Origin: Bin103 sp002238925
Lineage (GTDB): Bacteria > Spirochaetota > Spirochaetia > SZUA-6 > Bin103
Assembly (NCBI GenBank): GCA_965208065.1
Contig: OZ242313.1
Location: forward strand, 1-64,000
Reading direction: 5' to 3'
Length of the DNA: 64,000 bases
The position numbers were made by a program, and so were the translations under genes. Below, piece after piece: positions 8,326 through 17,934 of the stretch (the stretch's first letter is position 1; each line of letters begins with the position of its first letter). The notes beneath the pieces are model-generated. The model worked only from the letters and a program-made list of their open reading frames with translations, did not search any database and had not been told where the DNA came from.

Positions 8326-10011
8326 TCAGGTGGACGGCCGCGGCGGGATAACCGGCAGGCGCAGGTGCGACGGGTGGCCGGGGCCGTGGTATACGGTCTG
8401 GTGCGCGGTGCGGAGTTCGCGGTCCACGCCGAACTCTTTGCCGGTGTTGGGGTTGCGGTCGAAGCGCGGGAAGTTGGAGGAGGATACCTCCAGGCGGATG
8501 CGGTGGCCGGCGCGAAACAGGTTGCCGGTCACGCCCACCTCGATCCGGTACTCGTACACCGCGCCCGGCTCCAGCAGCGAGGTCGCCGTCATGCCCTGGC
8601 GGTAGCGCGCGCGGATGATGCCGTCGCACAGGTTCATGGCATACCCGGACGGCGCCACGTCGACCAGCTTTGCCGTCCAGTCGGTGTCGCGCCCGTCGGT
8701 GGCGGCATGCAGGACCAGCTCGATCGGGCCGGTCACTTCCAGGTCCTCGGCCAGCGGCTGCGACGTGTAGCACAGCACGTCGGGGCGCATCTCCACGCCG
8801 CGCTGATCGTACGGCCCCCAGGGGACGATCTCCGGCGAGCAGCAGTTGTTGCCGCCCACCGTCTGCACCGGGTAGCGCGGGTCGTAGGTGAAGTGGTCCG
8901 CCGCATCGTCCGCCGGTGCGCCGAACGCCAACCGCCCGTCGCCGCGCAGCGTATTGGCGCCGCCGTCCGAGTCGAGATAGGCGGAGCGCCACTCGGTACG
9001 GGTCAGCGGCCACTCCCACTCGTCGCGCCACTCGCCGGCGCCCATGATGAACAGCTTCAGCGGCGGCTCGTCGGCGACGCCGTTGGCCTCTCCCTTCAGC
9101 CAGTAGTCCAGCCAGCGCTGCTCCTCGGCGTCGAGATCCCACCGCGACTGCGGCCCGAAATCGACGTCGCCGACGCGGTCCGATGCGTTCAGGGCGTGCG
9201 ACCAGGGACCGACGATCAGCCGGCTGCGCCGTGCCGCCTCCGTGCGTCCGTGCCGCCGCATGCCGGCAAAGCTGCGCAACGTGTCGTTCGCGAATACGTC
9301 GTACCAGCCGCCCATCAAGTAGGCGGGCGCGGCGATTTCCGCGTACGGCTCGGGGTCGGCCAAACCGTGCCAGTAATCGTCTCTGCTCGGGTGGCGCACC
9401 CAGTCCTTCCAGAACGCCACGTCGCGCCCGGCGCCCTCGTCGAGCGCGATGATCGGCAACCCGTGGAACGCCTCGGTCCAGTTGTGGTAGTCGATGCTCT
9501 GCGCGGTGCGGGCGTTGGTGCGCATGCCCCAGGTGAGCATCACGCCCAGCTGGAAGGCGCCGCCGGGGTAGGCGATGCTGCCGTGAAGACCGGGGCCCAT
9601 CACGCGCGGGGACATGCACGCCAAGTGGTTGCTGCGCAGCGGCGCCGCCGTCCACTGCACGATGCCCAGGTAGGAGCCGCCGACAGTGCCCAGCTTGCCG
9701 TTGCACCACGGCTGCCGCCCCAACCACTCCTGGGTGTCGTAGCCGTCTTCAGCCTCGCGGAACGGGTAGAACTCGCCGTCCGAATCCCACCGCCCGCGGC
9801 AGTCCTGGATCACGCACGCGTAGCCGGCGGCCGCCAGCCGCCGCCCCTGTTCGATGAGGCCGTCGGTGTTGTTGCTGTAAGGAGTGCGGATCAGCACCGC
9901 CGGAACCGGCGGCGCGGCACGCGGACGGTAGATGTCTGCCGACAGGCGCACACCGTCCCGCATCGGCACCTTCACGTCCAACTGCATGGCGATGTCGTAT
10001 GAAGCCATCAT
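8326..10011 (-). CDS. CocE/NonD family hydrolase (X-Pro dipeptidyl-peptidase S15-like)
   Basis: 561 residues; GGAGG precedes the double ATG at 10011/10008. An alpha/beta-hydrolase domain fills the first half, with the nucleophile elbow GGSYLG (Ser113). A cap follows, then the jelly-roll C-terminal domain typical of CocE and PepX enzymes (ITGPIELVLHAATDGRDTDW-like block). The family cleaves esters or acyl-dipeptides; cocaine esterase is the best known member, but the physiological substrate here is unknown. No export signal is seen, so it is probably cytoplasmic. It is divergent from sulfatase and followed by the SBP gene on the same strand. Confidence 0.85.
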   Translation of the reverse strand: MMASYDIAMQLDVKVPMRDGVRLSADIYRPRAAPPVPAVLIRTPYSNNTDGLIEQGRRLAAAGYACVIQDCRGRWDSDGEFYPFREAEDGYDTQEWLGRQPWCNGKLGTVGGSYLGIVQWTAAPLRSNHLACMSPRVMGPGLHGSIAYPGGAFQLGVMLTWGMRTNARTAQSIDYHNWTEAFHGLPIIALDEGAGRDVAFWKDWVRHPSRDDYWHGLADPEPYAEIAAPAYLMGGWYDVFANDTLRSFAGMRRHGRTEAARRSRLIVGPWSHALNASDRVGDVDFGPQSRWDLDAEEQRWLDYWLKGEANGVADEPPLKLFIMGAGEWRDEWEWPLTRTEWRSAYLDSDGGANTLRGDGRLAFGAPADDAADHFTYDPRYPVQTVGGNNCCSPEIVPWGPYDQRGVEMRPDVLCYTSQPLAEDLEVTGPIELVLHAATDGRDTDWTAKLVDVAPSGYAMNLCDGIIRARYRQGMTATSLLEPGAVYEYRIEVGVTGNLFRAGHRIRLEVSSSNFPRFDRNPNTGKEFGVDRELRTAHQTVYHGPGHPSHLRLPVIPPRPST

Positions 10012-10108
10012 CGAGCCTCCTGGCCGGAATCAGTGTATCGCCCCGCCCGCGAGGTCACCACCGCCCCAACCCCGCGGTCCACCCGCAGTGCAGGCACCAG
10101 CGTAGCGT

Positions 10109-10636
10109 TCACATTTTCGTGATGATACCGCAGGCGATGCGGCCGCCGGCGCCGCCGATCGGCTGGGTGAGATGGTCGTCCGGATTCTCGTGGATGATCA
10201 CCGCCGAACCGTCCTCGTCCAGCAGCGCCGGCATTCTTCCACCGGTGACCGACACCAGGACGGTGAAGAACTCCGCCCGCGCGGAACCGTCCGCTGCGAC
10301 GTACAGGTTGGGCAGGTCGCCGTGGTCCGGGCCATCCGGGTTGCGCAGGCCATGTGGCACGCCGTCCGGGTTGATGTGTCCGGTTGCCGCCTTGAAATCC
10401 GGCGTACAGGCGCCGGCGGCGTGCAGGTGAATGCCGTGCGGTCCCGGCGGCAGCCCCACCACCTCCACGTACATCAGTACGCCGTGGGGCGTCTGCTCGA
10501 ACGTCGCCTTGCCGATCACGTCGCCATCGACATTGATCATCTCCGCGGCCGCCATGTCCGCCAATACCACCACCGGCGCCGCCACCGCCGCCACCACCAC
10601 GAACGTCGCCACCAGGATCCTTCTGCTGAGTTCCAC
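10109..10636 (-). CDS. sodC: Periplasmic Cu/Zn superoxide dismutase
   Basis: 175 residues from a GTG start with GAGGAGG upstream and an N-terminal signal/anchor (residues about 6-27). The metal set is complete: copper ligands H70, H72 and H149; bridging H87; zinc ligands H96, H105 and D108. The disulfide pair is C77/C169 and the active-site Arg is R166 in GGRIACG. It disproportionates superoxide in the periplasm or on the outer surface of the inner membrane. It stands alone, back-to-back with the sulfatase gene. Confidence 0.92.
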   Translation of the reverse strand: MELSRRILVATFVVVAAVAAPVVVLADMAAAEMINVDGDVIGKATFEQTPHGVLMYVEVVGLPPGPHGIHLHAAGACTPDFKAATGHINPDGVPHGLRNPDGPDHGDLPNLYVAADGSARAEFFTVLVSVTGGRMPALLDEDGSAVIIHENPDDHLTQPIGGAGGRIACGIITKM

Positions 10637-10793
10637 TCGATGGTCCTCCTCGGTAGCGATTAGAAACGCCTTGTATCGGAACAGTCAACACCGATACCCC
10701 CTCCCTGCCAGCCCGTGCTCAGCCCAATCCATCCGCGGTCCCGGTGTATGCTGCATTGTGGTAGGCTCGACACTTCGATACGGAGGAGGCCGC

Positions 10794-12206
10794 ATGGCGC
10801 AGCAACCAGGTTCCGAACAGCCCCGTACCCCCAATTTCGTGGTGATCTTCTGCGACGACCTCGGCTACGGCGACCTGGGCTGCTTCGGCTCGCGCGACCA
10901 TGACACGCCGCGCCTCGACCGGATGGCGGCGGAGGGCACCCGCTTTACCAACTTCTACGTACCCTCTCCGGTGTGCTCGCCGTCGCGCGCCGGCCTGCTC
11001 ACCGGCTGCTATCCCAAGCGCGTCGGGCTCGACAGCGGCGAGAGCTTCCCGGTCCTGCTGCCGGGCGACCCGATCGGCCTGTCCCCCGACGAGGTGACCA
11101 TCGCCGCGCTGCTGCGCCGGCAGGGCTACGCCACCAAGGCGGTGGGCAAGTGGCACCTCGGCGACCAGCCGGAGTTCCTGCCCGACCGGCACGGCTTCGA
11201 CGACTACTTCGGGTTGCCGTACAGCAACGACATGCTGCCCGACCTGCGCATCCCCGGACAAAAGCCGTTTCCGCCGCTCATGCTGATGCGCCAGGACAAG
11301 GTGGTGGAAACCGACCCCAACCAGGTGTCGCTCACCGACCGCTACCTGGTCGACGCGCTGCGCTTCATCCACGACAACCGCGACCGGCCGTTCTTCCTCT
11401 ACCTCGCACACCTGTACGTGCACGTACCGATCTACACACCGATGAACTACCACGCGGTGTCGCGCAACGGCCCGTACGGCGCCGCCGTGTCCCACCTCGA
11501 CTTCACCACCGGGGCCATTCTCGACACGCTGCGCGACCTGGGGCTGGACGACAACACCATCGTGCTGTTCACCTCCGACAACGGCGCCGGGGTGCCGCGC
11601 ACGCCGGACGGGGTGGACGCCATGCGCCTGAGCCGCGGCGGCGTCGGCAGCAACCGCCCGCTGCGCGGCGGCAAGGGCAGCACCTGGGAGGGCGGCATGC
11701 GCGAACCGTTCATCGCCTGGAAGCCCGGCCTGGTGCCGGCCGGCGCCACCTGCGACGAACTGTGCTGCACGCTCGACCTGCTGCCCACCCTCGCCGGTCT
11801 GGCCGGCACCACCGAGCCGCGCGACCGCATCATCGACGGCGCCGACATCGCCCCGCTGCTCACCGGCGAGCCGGGCGCCGCCACCCCGCACGAGCAGTTT
11901 CTCTATTACGGCGCCGGCACCCACAGCCTCGATGCCATCCGCGCCGGGCGCTGGAAGCTGCACCTGGACAAGGACGAGCTGTACGACCTGGACGCCGACA
12001 TCGGCGAGACCACCAACCGGTTCGCCAGCCACCCCGCCGTGGTGCGCGAGCTGCGCGACCGCGCCGACGCCAGCCGTGACGACCTCGGCGACGCCCGCAC
12101 CGGCATCGCCGGCAACGGCTGCCGCCCCGCCGGCCGCGTCGACAATCCCCGCACCCTGCTCCCGGTCCCCGAGGACGACCCCTGGGTCCGCGCCGTCTAC
12201 GACTGA
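10794..12206 (+). CDS. Type I sulfatase (alkaline phosphatase superfamily)
   Basis: 470 residues from ATG 10794, preceded by GGAGGAGG. The formylglycine motif is C-S-P-S-R at 61-65, so Cys61 is the residue oxidised to formylglycine. Calcium ligands include Asp21-Asp22 (DDLGYGD), and the K-W-H-L-G block (GKWHLG) is also conserved. There is no obvious signal peptide, which is unusual for arylsulfatases acting on extracellular glycans. The substrate (sulfated sugar or aryl sulfate) is not deducible. No formylglycine-generating enzyme is encoded in the window. Confidence 0.9.
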   Translation: MAQQPGSEQPRTPNFVVIFCDDLGYGDLGCFGSRDHDTPRLDRMAAEGTRFTNFYVPSPVCSPSRAGLLTGCYPKRVGLDSGESFPVLLPGDPIGLSPDEVTIAALLRRQGYATKAVGKWHLGDQPEFLPDRHGFDDYFGLPYSNDMLPDLRIPGQKPFPPLMLMRQDKVVETDPNQVSLTDRYLVDALRFIHDNRDRPFFLYLAHLYVHVPIYTPMNYHAVSRNGPYGAAVSHLDFTTGAILDTLRDLGLDDNTIVLFTSDNGAGVPRTPDGVDAMRLSRGGVGSNRPLRGGKGSTWEGGMREPFIAWKPGLVPAGATCDELCCTLDLLPTLAGLAGTTEPRDRIIDGADIAPLLTGEPGAATPHEQFLYYGAGTHSLDAIRAGRWKLHLDKDELYDLDADIGETTNRFASHPAVVRELRDRADASRDDLGDARTGIAGNGCRPAGRVDNPRTLLPVPEDDPWVRAVYD

Positions 12207-12363
12207 CCGCGACTGACCCGTCCCGGATCCTGCCGAGCGGCCGAGCGAGCGGCCCGTGTTTTGTGGCGGCAGCCGCAAATCGCTTATCATGTGCCGTAAT
12301 GAAATCCGTGTGCACCCATGCCGCGCCCGCCGATGCTAGGCATGAGCGTGAACGGCCTGAGCC

Positions 12364-13854
12364 ATGACCGCAACCGGCAACAACGAGTACCTGCTGGGTC
12401 TGGTGCGGGAGTTGTGCAAGTTGCCGCATGAGACCGACTGGGTCGAGTTCAAGCTTAATCAGGACTCGCCGCAAGAGATCGGCGAATACATCTCGGCACT
12501 GGCCAATGCTGCGACTCTTCACGGCAAGGCCCAGGCGTACCTGCTATGGGGAGTCGAGAACGGCACCCATGTAATCGCCGGCACGCATTTCTCTCCTGCA
12601 AGTGCAAAAAAGGGAAATGAACCCCTCGAGACTTGGCTGCTGCGCCTATTGAGCCCACGGATCGATTTCCGTTTCCATGCAGTGATCGCCGACGGGCGGT
12701 GCGTCGTTCTCCTGGAGATCGACCCGGCGGCGCGACAGCCGGTGGCGTTCGGTGGTACCGAATTCATCAGGGTCGGCACTACCAAGAGGAAGCTCAAGGA
12801 CTACCCCGAGAAGGAACGGGCGCTGTGGCGCGTGTTCGATCGGGTAAGCTTCGAAGACGGCACCGCCGCCGAGCGCCTGACCGGCGAAAACGTCCTTACC
12901 AAACTCGACTATCCCGCGTACTTCGATCTGCTTGATATGCCGGTGCCGGACGGCCACGCCGCGATCCTTGATGTCCTCCAGCAGGATCGTTTGATCGTCC
13001 CCGGTGCGGCCGGGGGCTTCGACATCACCAATCTCGGTGCCATGCTGTTGGCCAGGAACCTCGGCGAGTTTCGGTCGTTGCAGCGCAAGGCCGTTCGTGT
13101 AATCGAGTACCGCGGCTCGGGCCGTACCGACACCTTGAAGGAGCGCGAAGGCTTTGGGGGCTACGCAGCGGGCTTCGAGGCCCTTATCGGCTACATCAAC
13201 GCCAGACTTCCGGAAAGCGAAACTATCGGCCAGGCCCTGCGCCAGACGGTACCGGCGTTCCCTGAGATCGCGGTACGCGAATTGGTGGCCAATGCCTTGA
13301 TCCACCAGGATTTTCTGGCAACCGGCACCGCGCCCATGGTGGAGATCTTCCCCGGCCGCATCGAGATCACGAACCCGGGTGAACCACTGGTGGATACGCA
13401 GCGCTTTCTCGATAGCCCCCCGCGGTCTCGGAACGAGGTGCTCGCCTCGCTCATGCGCCGCTTCCGGATCTGCGAAGAGCGCGGCAGCGGTATCGACAAG
13501 GTAGTATCCGAGATTGAACGCCATCAGCTTCCGGCACCCCTGTTCGAGACTCCGCCGAACTTCACACGGGTGGTCTTGTACGCCCACAAGGCGCTGGCCG
13601 ATATGGACAAGAGTGAACGCGAGCGGGCCTGCTACCTGCATGCGTGTCTGAAGTATGTACAGAGAGGGAGCATGACCAACACGTCGATCCGCGAGCGGTT
13701 CGGGATCGACGAGAAGAACCGGGCGATGGCATCACGACTGATCCGGGAGGCGGTCGAGGCCGGCCTCGTCTCTAGCCGTCTTCCCGAGGCATCGCCCAAG
13801 TATCGAGAGTACGTACCATTCTGGGCATCTGCGGAGCAGTCGCAGGCTCCATAG
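12364..13854 (+). CDS. ATP-binding protein with AlbA_2/Schlafen and HATPase_c_4 domains
   Basis: 496 residues. The N-terminus has the AlbA_2 (Schlafen-AlbA_2, DUF4062-neighbour) signature DWVEFKLNQ with a GVEN-type block. The middle and C-terminal half carry the GHKL-like HATPase_c_4 elements ELVANALIHQDF, GRIEITNPGEP and RICEERGSGIDKV. A winged-helix-like tail follows. These proteins are usually annotated as transcriptional regulators or helicase-related and are enriched near mobile or defence genes; the biochemical role is poorly known. Base composition is milder than its neighbours, hinting at transfer. No clear RBS precedes ATG 12364. Confidence 0.75.
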   Translation: MTATGNNEYLLGLVRELCKLPHETDWVEFKLNQDSPQEIGEYISALANAATLHGKAQAYLLWGVENGTHVIAGTHFSPASAKKGNEPLETWLLRLLSPRIDFRFHAVIADGRCVVLLEIDPAARQPVAFGGTEFIRVGTTKRKLKDYPEKERALWRVFDRVSFEDGTAAERLTGENVLTKLDYPAYFDLLDMPVPDGHAAILDVLQQDRLIVPGAAGGFDITNLGAMLLARNLGEFRSLQRKAVRVIEYRGSGRTDTLKEREGFGGYAAGFEALIGYINARLPESETIGQALRQTVPAFPEIAVRELVANALIHQDFLATGTAPMVEIFPGRIEITNPGEPLVDTQRFLDSPPRSRNEVLASLMRRFRICEERGSGIDKVVSEIERHQLPAPLFETPPNFTRVVLYAHKALADMDKSERERACYLHACLKYVQRGSMTNTSIRERFGIDEKNRAMASRLIREAVEAGLVSSRLPEASPKYREYVPFWASAEQSQAP

Positions 13855-13858
13855 CGCC

Positions 13859-13950
13859 TATCTTACTTGACCGGGCCCTGCGACCAGACCATCCTGAGAG
13901 ACTTATATACCTTCCGTGAAATGAATTATCTTACTTGACGGTTACTTGAC
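13859..13950. repeat. Three direct copies of TTACTTGAC
   Basis: TATCTTACTTGAC occurs at 13859-13871 and again at 13927-13939, followed closely by TTACTTGAC at 13942-13950. The stretch is AT-rich relative to the flanks and lies between the convergent AlbA_2 and Gfo/Idh genes. It could be protein-binding sites or the debris of a mobile element. Confidence 0.6.
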
Positions 13951-14021
13951 TGAGAACCGGTCCAACCACCCATCCCCCGTCACCCCACCGGCTCGCGGCG
14001 GGCTGGCGCTCCTCCGCGCCG

Positions 14022-14999
14022 TCATTCGCCGGCCAGGTTCGCCATGGCCAGGATCTTCTCGGCCACCTCCATGGTCTTGAGGCAATCCCGGAACGGTGAA
14101 CTCGTCACCTCCTGACCGCTCTTGAGAGAGTCTATGAACTCGCGGTTTTTGGCCCGGAATCCCCCGTACACGAAATTCTCCCGGCTGCCGGCAACCTCCG
14201 TGGCGGCATACGCCACGCCTTCGTAATCGCCGTCCGCGTAAAGATATGCCATGCCCTCCACCTCGGCGTCCACGTACACGGTAGGGGCGTGCATCTGGAC
14301 CCGGAAAACGCGGCGGCCGCTTGACCAACTGTTGATCACGAACCCGGTGGAGCCGTTGTCGAAGTACAGCATGGCGCCGATCCAATTGATGTCGGGGGTG
14401 CCGATCCGGCGGCAGCGGCTGTCCAGATCCTCCACCTCGCCGCCGCACATCCAGCGCACCGTGTCGATGGCATGCGTGCAGTCGTCCATCATGTGGTCGC
14501 TTGCGGAGTAGTGCGGCTCCGGCTGGCACTTGTAGAATTCGCACACCGCGTGGGTAACGGGACCCCGTTTCAGACACTCCTCGCGCATCTTGACCAGCAG
14601 CGGAGCGCTGCGCCGCTGGTGACTCACCTGGGTAATCGCGCCGTGTCTGCCGGCCAGTTCCGCCAGGAGGATCGCCTGGTGGCGGGTCAGGCCCATCGGT
14701 TTCTCGATGTACAGGTTCAGGCCCTGCTGCAAGCACCACACCCAGATGTCGAACATAATGCTCGGCGGCCCGATCGCATACACGCCGTCGGGCGCCACCT
14801 CCTCCACCATCCTGCGATAGTCGGTGTAGCGCCGCTCGATGCCGTACTTGCCGGCGGTTGCGGCCAGCCGCCCTTCGTCGACATCGCACACTCCCGCGAA
14901 TCGCACGTCGGGAAAGGAAGCCAGGGACGGGTAGTGCACGTTGTTCGCCATGCTGCCGGCACCGATCATCGCGACCCGCACCTCGCTCTTCCGATCCAT
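14022..14999 (-). CDS. Gfo/Idh/MocA family oxidoreductase
   Basis: 325 residues. The Rossmann NAD(P) motif GAGSMA (13-18) opens the chain, and the family's EKP motif (IEKPMGL), whose Lys acts in catalysis, is present near residue 100. A C-terminal alpha/beta substrate domain includes the SDHMMDDCTHAIDTVRW block with a conserved His. Members oxidise sugars, inositols or their derivatives; the exact substrate is not clear from sequence. It is a single gene, upstream of an IS-like transposase and on the same strand. Confidence 0.88.
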   Translation of the reverse strand: MDRKSEVRVAMIGAGSMANNVHYPSLASFPDVRFAGVCDVDEGRLAATAGKYGIERRYTDYRRMVEEVAPDGVYAIGPPSIMFDIWVWCLQQGLNLYIEKPMGLTRHQAILLAELAGRHGAITQVSHQRRSAPLLVKMREECLKRGPVTHAVCEFYKCQPEPHYSASDHMMDDCTHAIDTVRWMCGGEVEDLDSRCRRIGTPDINWIGAMLYFDNGSTGFVINSWSSGRRVFRVQMHAPTVYVDAEVEGMAYLYADGDYEGVAYAATEVAGSRENFVYGGFRAKNREFIDSLKSGQEVTSSPFRDCLKTMEVAEKILAMANLAGE

Positions 15000-15311
15000 C
15001 GCTCGCGCCTCCGCCGTGCCCGGTGAGCACCGGTAATCCTATCATCCGCAAGCGCGCGGCGTCACATATGGTACGATAGGAGGCAATTGCGCTGTAGGGT
15101 TTTCAGCGCGGTTGGACGAATGATCGGCGCCGGCGGCGATGCGGACGGGCCGTAGGCGGCCGCGCTGGCGGTTTCCATGCGCCGGACGCGGTCAGAATCG
15201 GTGGTCCGGGACTCTCGCCGAGGCGAAATCAGGCTCACCAGTGGTGTGCACGGACCGCTCAGGGCGGACCGGTGCCGGCTTGCGGTCGGCGGGATGTGAG
15301 TTTTCTCTGGT
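15000..15311. other. Intergenic stretch, no gene seen
   Basis: Between the Gfo/Idh start and the transposase stop. I see no convincing ORF, RNA gene or promoter pair. It presumably holds the Gfo/Idh promoter and one outer end of the insertion sequence. Confidence 0.5.
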
Positions 15312-15332
15312 GACCGGCGAGTGTCGCCGGTC
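15312..15332. repeat. Perfect 9-bp inverted repeat at the transposase stop
   Basis: GACCGGCGA-GTG-TCGCCGGTC overlaps the transposase stop codon (15331-15333). It lacks a U-tract, so it is either a factor-dependent or structural terminator or part of the IS end. Confidence 0.6.
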
Positions 15333-16662
15333 AGGCGGGTCTGACCAGACTCCGCAGGTGCTCAGGTTGGCCAGCCCGGATGCGCCCCAGGGCCATCGCC
15401 AGCATGATCGTCATCGCCATGGTGACGCGCAGGTGCATCTTCGCCAGCCCGCGGATGCCCGGACGCTCGAATCCGAACCCGCCCGCCAACCGGCTGTTGA
15501 CCCGCTCCACCGCACCGCGCTCGTCGTAGTAGTCCTGCCACCGGTAGCTGGAACGCGCCACCGGCGTGAACACGCGCCGATCCTCGCCCAGCGGGATGCG
15601 CACCGCGTCGCTCACCGGACACTGATCCATTCCCGCGCAGGTGATCCCCGAGTAGCGCGCCGGACAGCGGTACTTGAGCGTCTCGCGATCGCGCTCGAAG
15701 CCGCCGTACGCCATGCGGTGTTCGGTGCCGGTCTGCGGGCACACGCAGGAGACTTGGCCGTCGAAGGTATAGATCACGTTGTCCTGGCCGCTCACCAGCT
15801 TGGTGACCACGCCGTCTTCTTCGTGCTCCCCGTCCTGCCAGCAATTGCGCACGTCGATGATCGGCTTGATCTGATGTTGTTGCCACAGCCGGTTGATCAG
15901 CTTGTGGTCGTCGTAGCCCTTGTCGGCGCTCATGCGACCGCACCGTTCCAGCAGTTCGGGATGACGCTCGTGCATCTGATCAAGCAGCCGCTGCGCCTGC
16001 GGCTGCTCACCGGTCGACGCCTTGGTGACCTCGAACGCCAGCGGCAATTCGTAGGTGGCGTCCACCACCAGGTGCAACAGGTAGCCGAACCAGTAGTGTT
16101 TCTTCTTGCCCGAGCCCTTGACGCCCCAGTCGGCATCCCGGTCGCGGCGCCCGTCGGTGTCTTGCTTTCCCTTATCCTTGGGCAGCGGATAGCTGCTCTC
16201 GCCCTTGGCCAGGGAGTGCAACTCCTTGCCGTCCAGCGCCTGTACCAGGCCCAGATCCGGTAGCTCGATCCGGAGTTCGTCGAGGGCGCGGTGGAACATC
16301 TCATCGACCTGCCCTTGCTGCTTGCGCACTTGGTGCTGAAAGCGGGTGTAGGCGAATTCGCTGGGCACCGCCGCCGCGCCCGCGAACGGGTCGAACCCGC
16401 ACAGGTCTCGCAACTGTCCGTTGCGCAGCAACTCGCGCCGCAGGGCGGCGATGCTGGGATGTTGGAACACGAAGCCGGCGATCAGCGAGTTCCACATCGG
16501 GCGCACCGGGTAATCGTTGCGCCCGCACCCGCGCCCGGTTTCCAGCAGTTGCATCAACGATTCGTCGGGGAGGACGTCGAGCACCAGCTTCAGACGCTCG
16601 AGATCACCGAGCTGGTCGAGGCAGTCCCAACGGAAAAGGAAAGGTTCTGATATAGTAGCCAT
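15331..16662 (-). mobile_element. DDE transposase of an IS4/IS5/IS1182-like insertion sequence
   Basis: The transposase reads as 443 residues from ATG 16662, preceded by AGGAGAACCGCCG; an in-frame ATG at 16701 lacks such a site. The N-terminal DUF772/InsH-like region (LVLDVLPDESLMQLLE) is followed by an RNase-H-like core with MSADKGYDDHKLI (second Asp region) and YDERGAVERVNSRL (the Y-R-E region holding the catalytic Glu). The frame is intact, so the element may still be active. IS boundaries are not clear: an imperfect 11/17 match between TCTCTGGTGACCGGCGA (about 15304-15320) and the reverse complement of about 16703-16719 is the best candidate for terminal repeats. No target duplication was found by eye. 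Confidence 0.85.
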
Positions 16663-16809
16663 CGGCGGTTCTCCTGTTGTGAATTGGTGTTCACTGGCCA
16701 TTGTGGCGAGTTACAGGAGAGCCGTCAATTATTTTGTAGATAAATATTTACGATGTATCATCGGGGCGTTTCCAGCGGCGCGCTGCATGCTGCGGCGCTC
16801 GCGCAGCTT

Positions 16810-16949
16810 GTGGGGTAATAAATCCCCTCCCGTGCCATCTCATCGCCTGCATTGTACTTTCGGACAGCGAAATCACCTCGGTCGTGGGGTAAAGAAAATT
16901 CGCCCAACTCCTATCTCATTGCCTCCATGGCAATTACGAACAGCGCAAT
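16810..16949. repeat. Two imperfect ~65-bp direct repeats
   Basis: GTGGGGTAA…ATCTCAT(C/T)GCCT(G/C)CAT…CG(G/A)ACAGCG(A/C)AAT occurs at 16810-16873 and at 16884-16949, a period of 74 bases. The copies share blocks of 9-13 identical bases separated by diverged spacers. They fill the region between the transposase and the propeller hydrolase start, which is AT-richer than average. The rest of 16663-16969 shows no gene. Confidence 0.6.
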
Positions 16950-16969
16950 TGGCTCGATAGGGTCACGAA

Positions 16970-17899
16970 ATGCACACCGCCACCCGTCCCGGCGCGGGTC
17001 TGTTTTCCGGCTTTGGCGGCTTCCGCTATCGGACCGCGCTGGCCTGCGAGGCGGGCGTGAGCCGGCGCGATCCCAGCCCGGTCGTGCGCGCCGACGGCCG
17101 CTACCACGCGTGGTACTCGCGCTCCACCCACGATCCCAGCGGCTACCAGGCTACCATCTGGCACGCTACCTCCGCCGATGGCGTGCACTGGGAGGAGCGC
17201 GGCGAGGCGCTGGCACGCGGTGGGCGCGGCGCCTTCGACGAGCATGCCGTGTTCACACCCACCGTGATGGTGGCCGAGGGCCGCTACTGGCTGTTTTACA
17301 CTGCGGTGCCGGAACCGTTCGACAACGCTGGCGGCGGCCCCGGCGGCACGCAGACCCGCATCGGAGTCGCCAGCGCCGCTCACCCCGACGGACCGTGGGA
17401 ACGCGCTGGACCCGATCCGATCCTGGAACCGAGCACGATTGCCGAGCGCTTCGACAGCCACCGCGTGGACGACAGTTGCCTGGTGCGATGGGGCCGCGAA
17501 TACCGCCTCTACTACAAGGGCCGCCAGCTCGGCCTGGCGCCCAATCAGACCATGATGGGCTTGGCCGTCGCGGCACGGCCGGAGGGGCCCTACACCCGCC
17601 ATCCCGCCAATCCCGTGCTGGACTCCGGCCACGAAGTGTGCGTCTGGCCGCACGGTGCCGGCCTCGGCTGCATCGTCGCCCCGTGCGGACCGCACGGTGG
17701 CACCCTGCAGTACAGCGCCGACGGCGTACGATTCCAACGCGTGCGCGCCATTGAGCCGCCACGCGCCCCCGGCCCCTACCGCCAGGACCGCTGGCGGGAC
17801 AGCAGCGGCCCCGGTATTGCCTGGGGTCTGTGCCAGAACACCACCTCCCCGTGGCCCTGGCTGCAGCGGTTCGACGCCAATCTGCGCCACCTTGCGTGA
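16970..17899 (+). CDS. Five-bladed beta-propeller glycoside hydrolase (GH43/GH117-like)
   Basis: 309 residues without a signal peptide. Repeated blade motifs are visible: RRDPSPVVRADGRYHAWYS, VFTPTVMVAEGRYWLFYT, and RVDDSCLVRWGREYRLYYKG. Each has the (D/V)P-x-V…G-x-Y/W pattern of clan GH-F-like propellers, with acidic residues (DPS, DD) placed as in GH43 and GH117 enzymes. The probable role is intracellular cleavage of an oligosaccharide, perhaps one imported by the neighbouring convergent sugar ABC transporter. Specificity is not assignable, and a catalytically inert lectin-like propeller cannot be excluded. Confidence 0.6.
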   Translation: MHTATRPGAGLFSGFGGFRYRTALACEAGVSRRDPSPVVRADGRYHAWYSRSTHDPSGYQATIWHATSADGVHWEERGEALARGGRGAFDEHAVFTPTVMVAEGRYWLFYTAVPEPFDNAGGGPGGTQTRIGVASAAHPDGPWERAGPDPILEPSTIAERFDSHRVDDSCLVRWGREYRLYYKGRQLGLAPNQTMMGLAVAARPEGPYTRHPANPVLDSGHEVCVWPHGAGLGCIVAPCGPHGGTLQYSADGVRFQRVRAIEPPRAPGPYRQDRWRDSSGPGIAWGLCQNTTSPWPWLQRFDANLRHLA

Positions 17900-17934
17900 C
17901 AGCAGGACTCGACGGCACGCTGGGTGCTTGCTGT

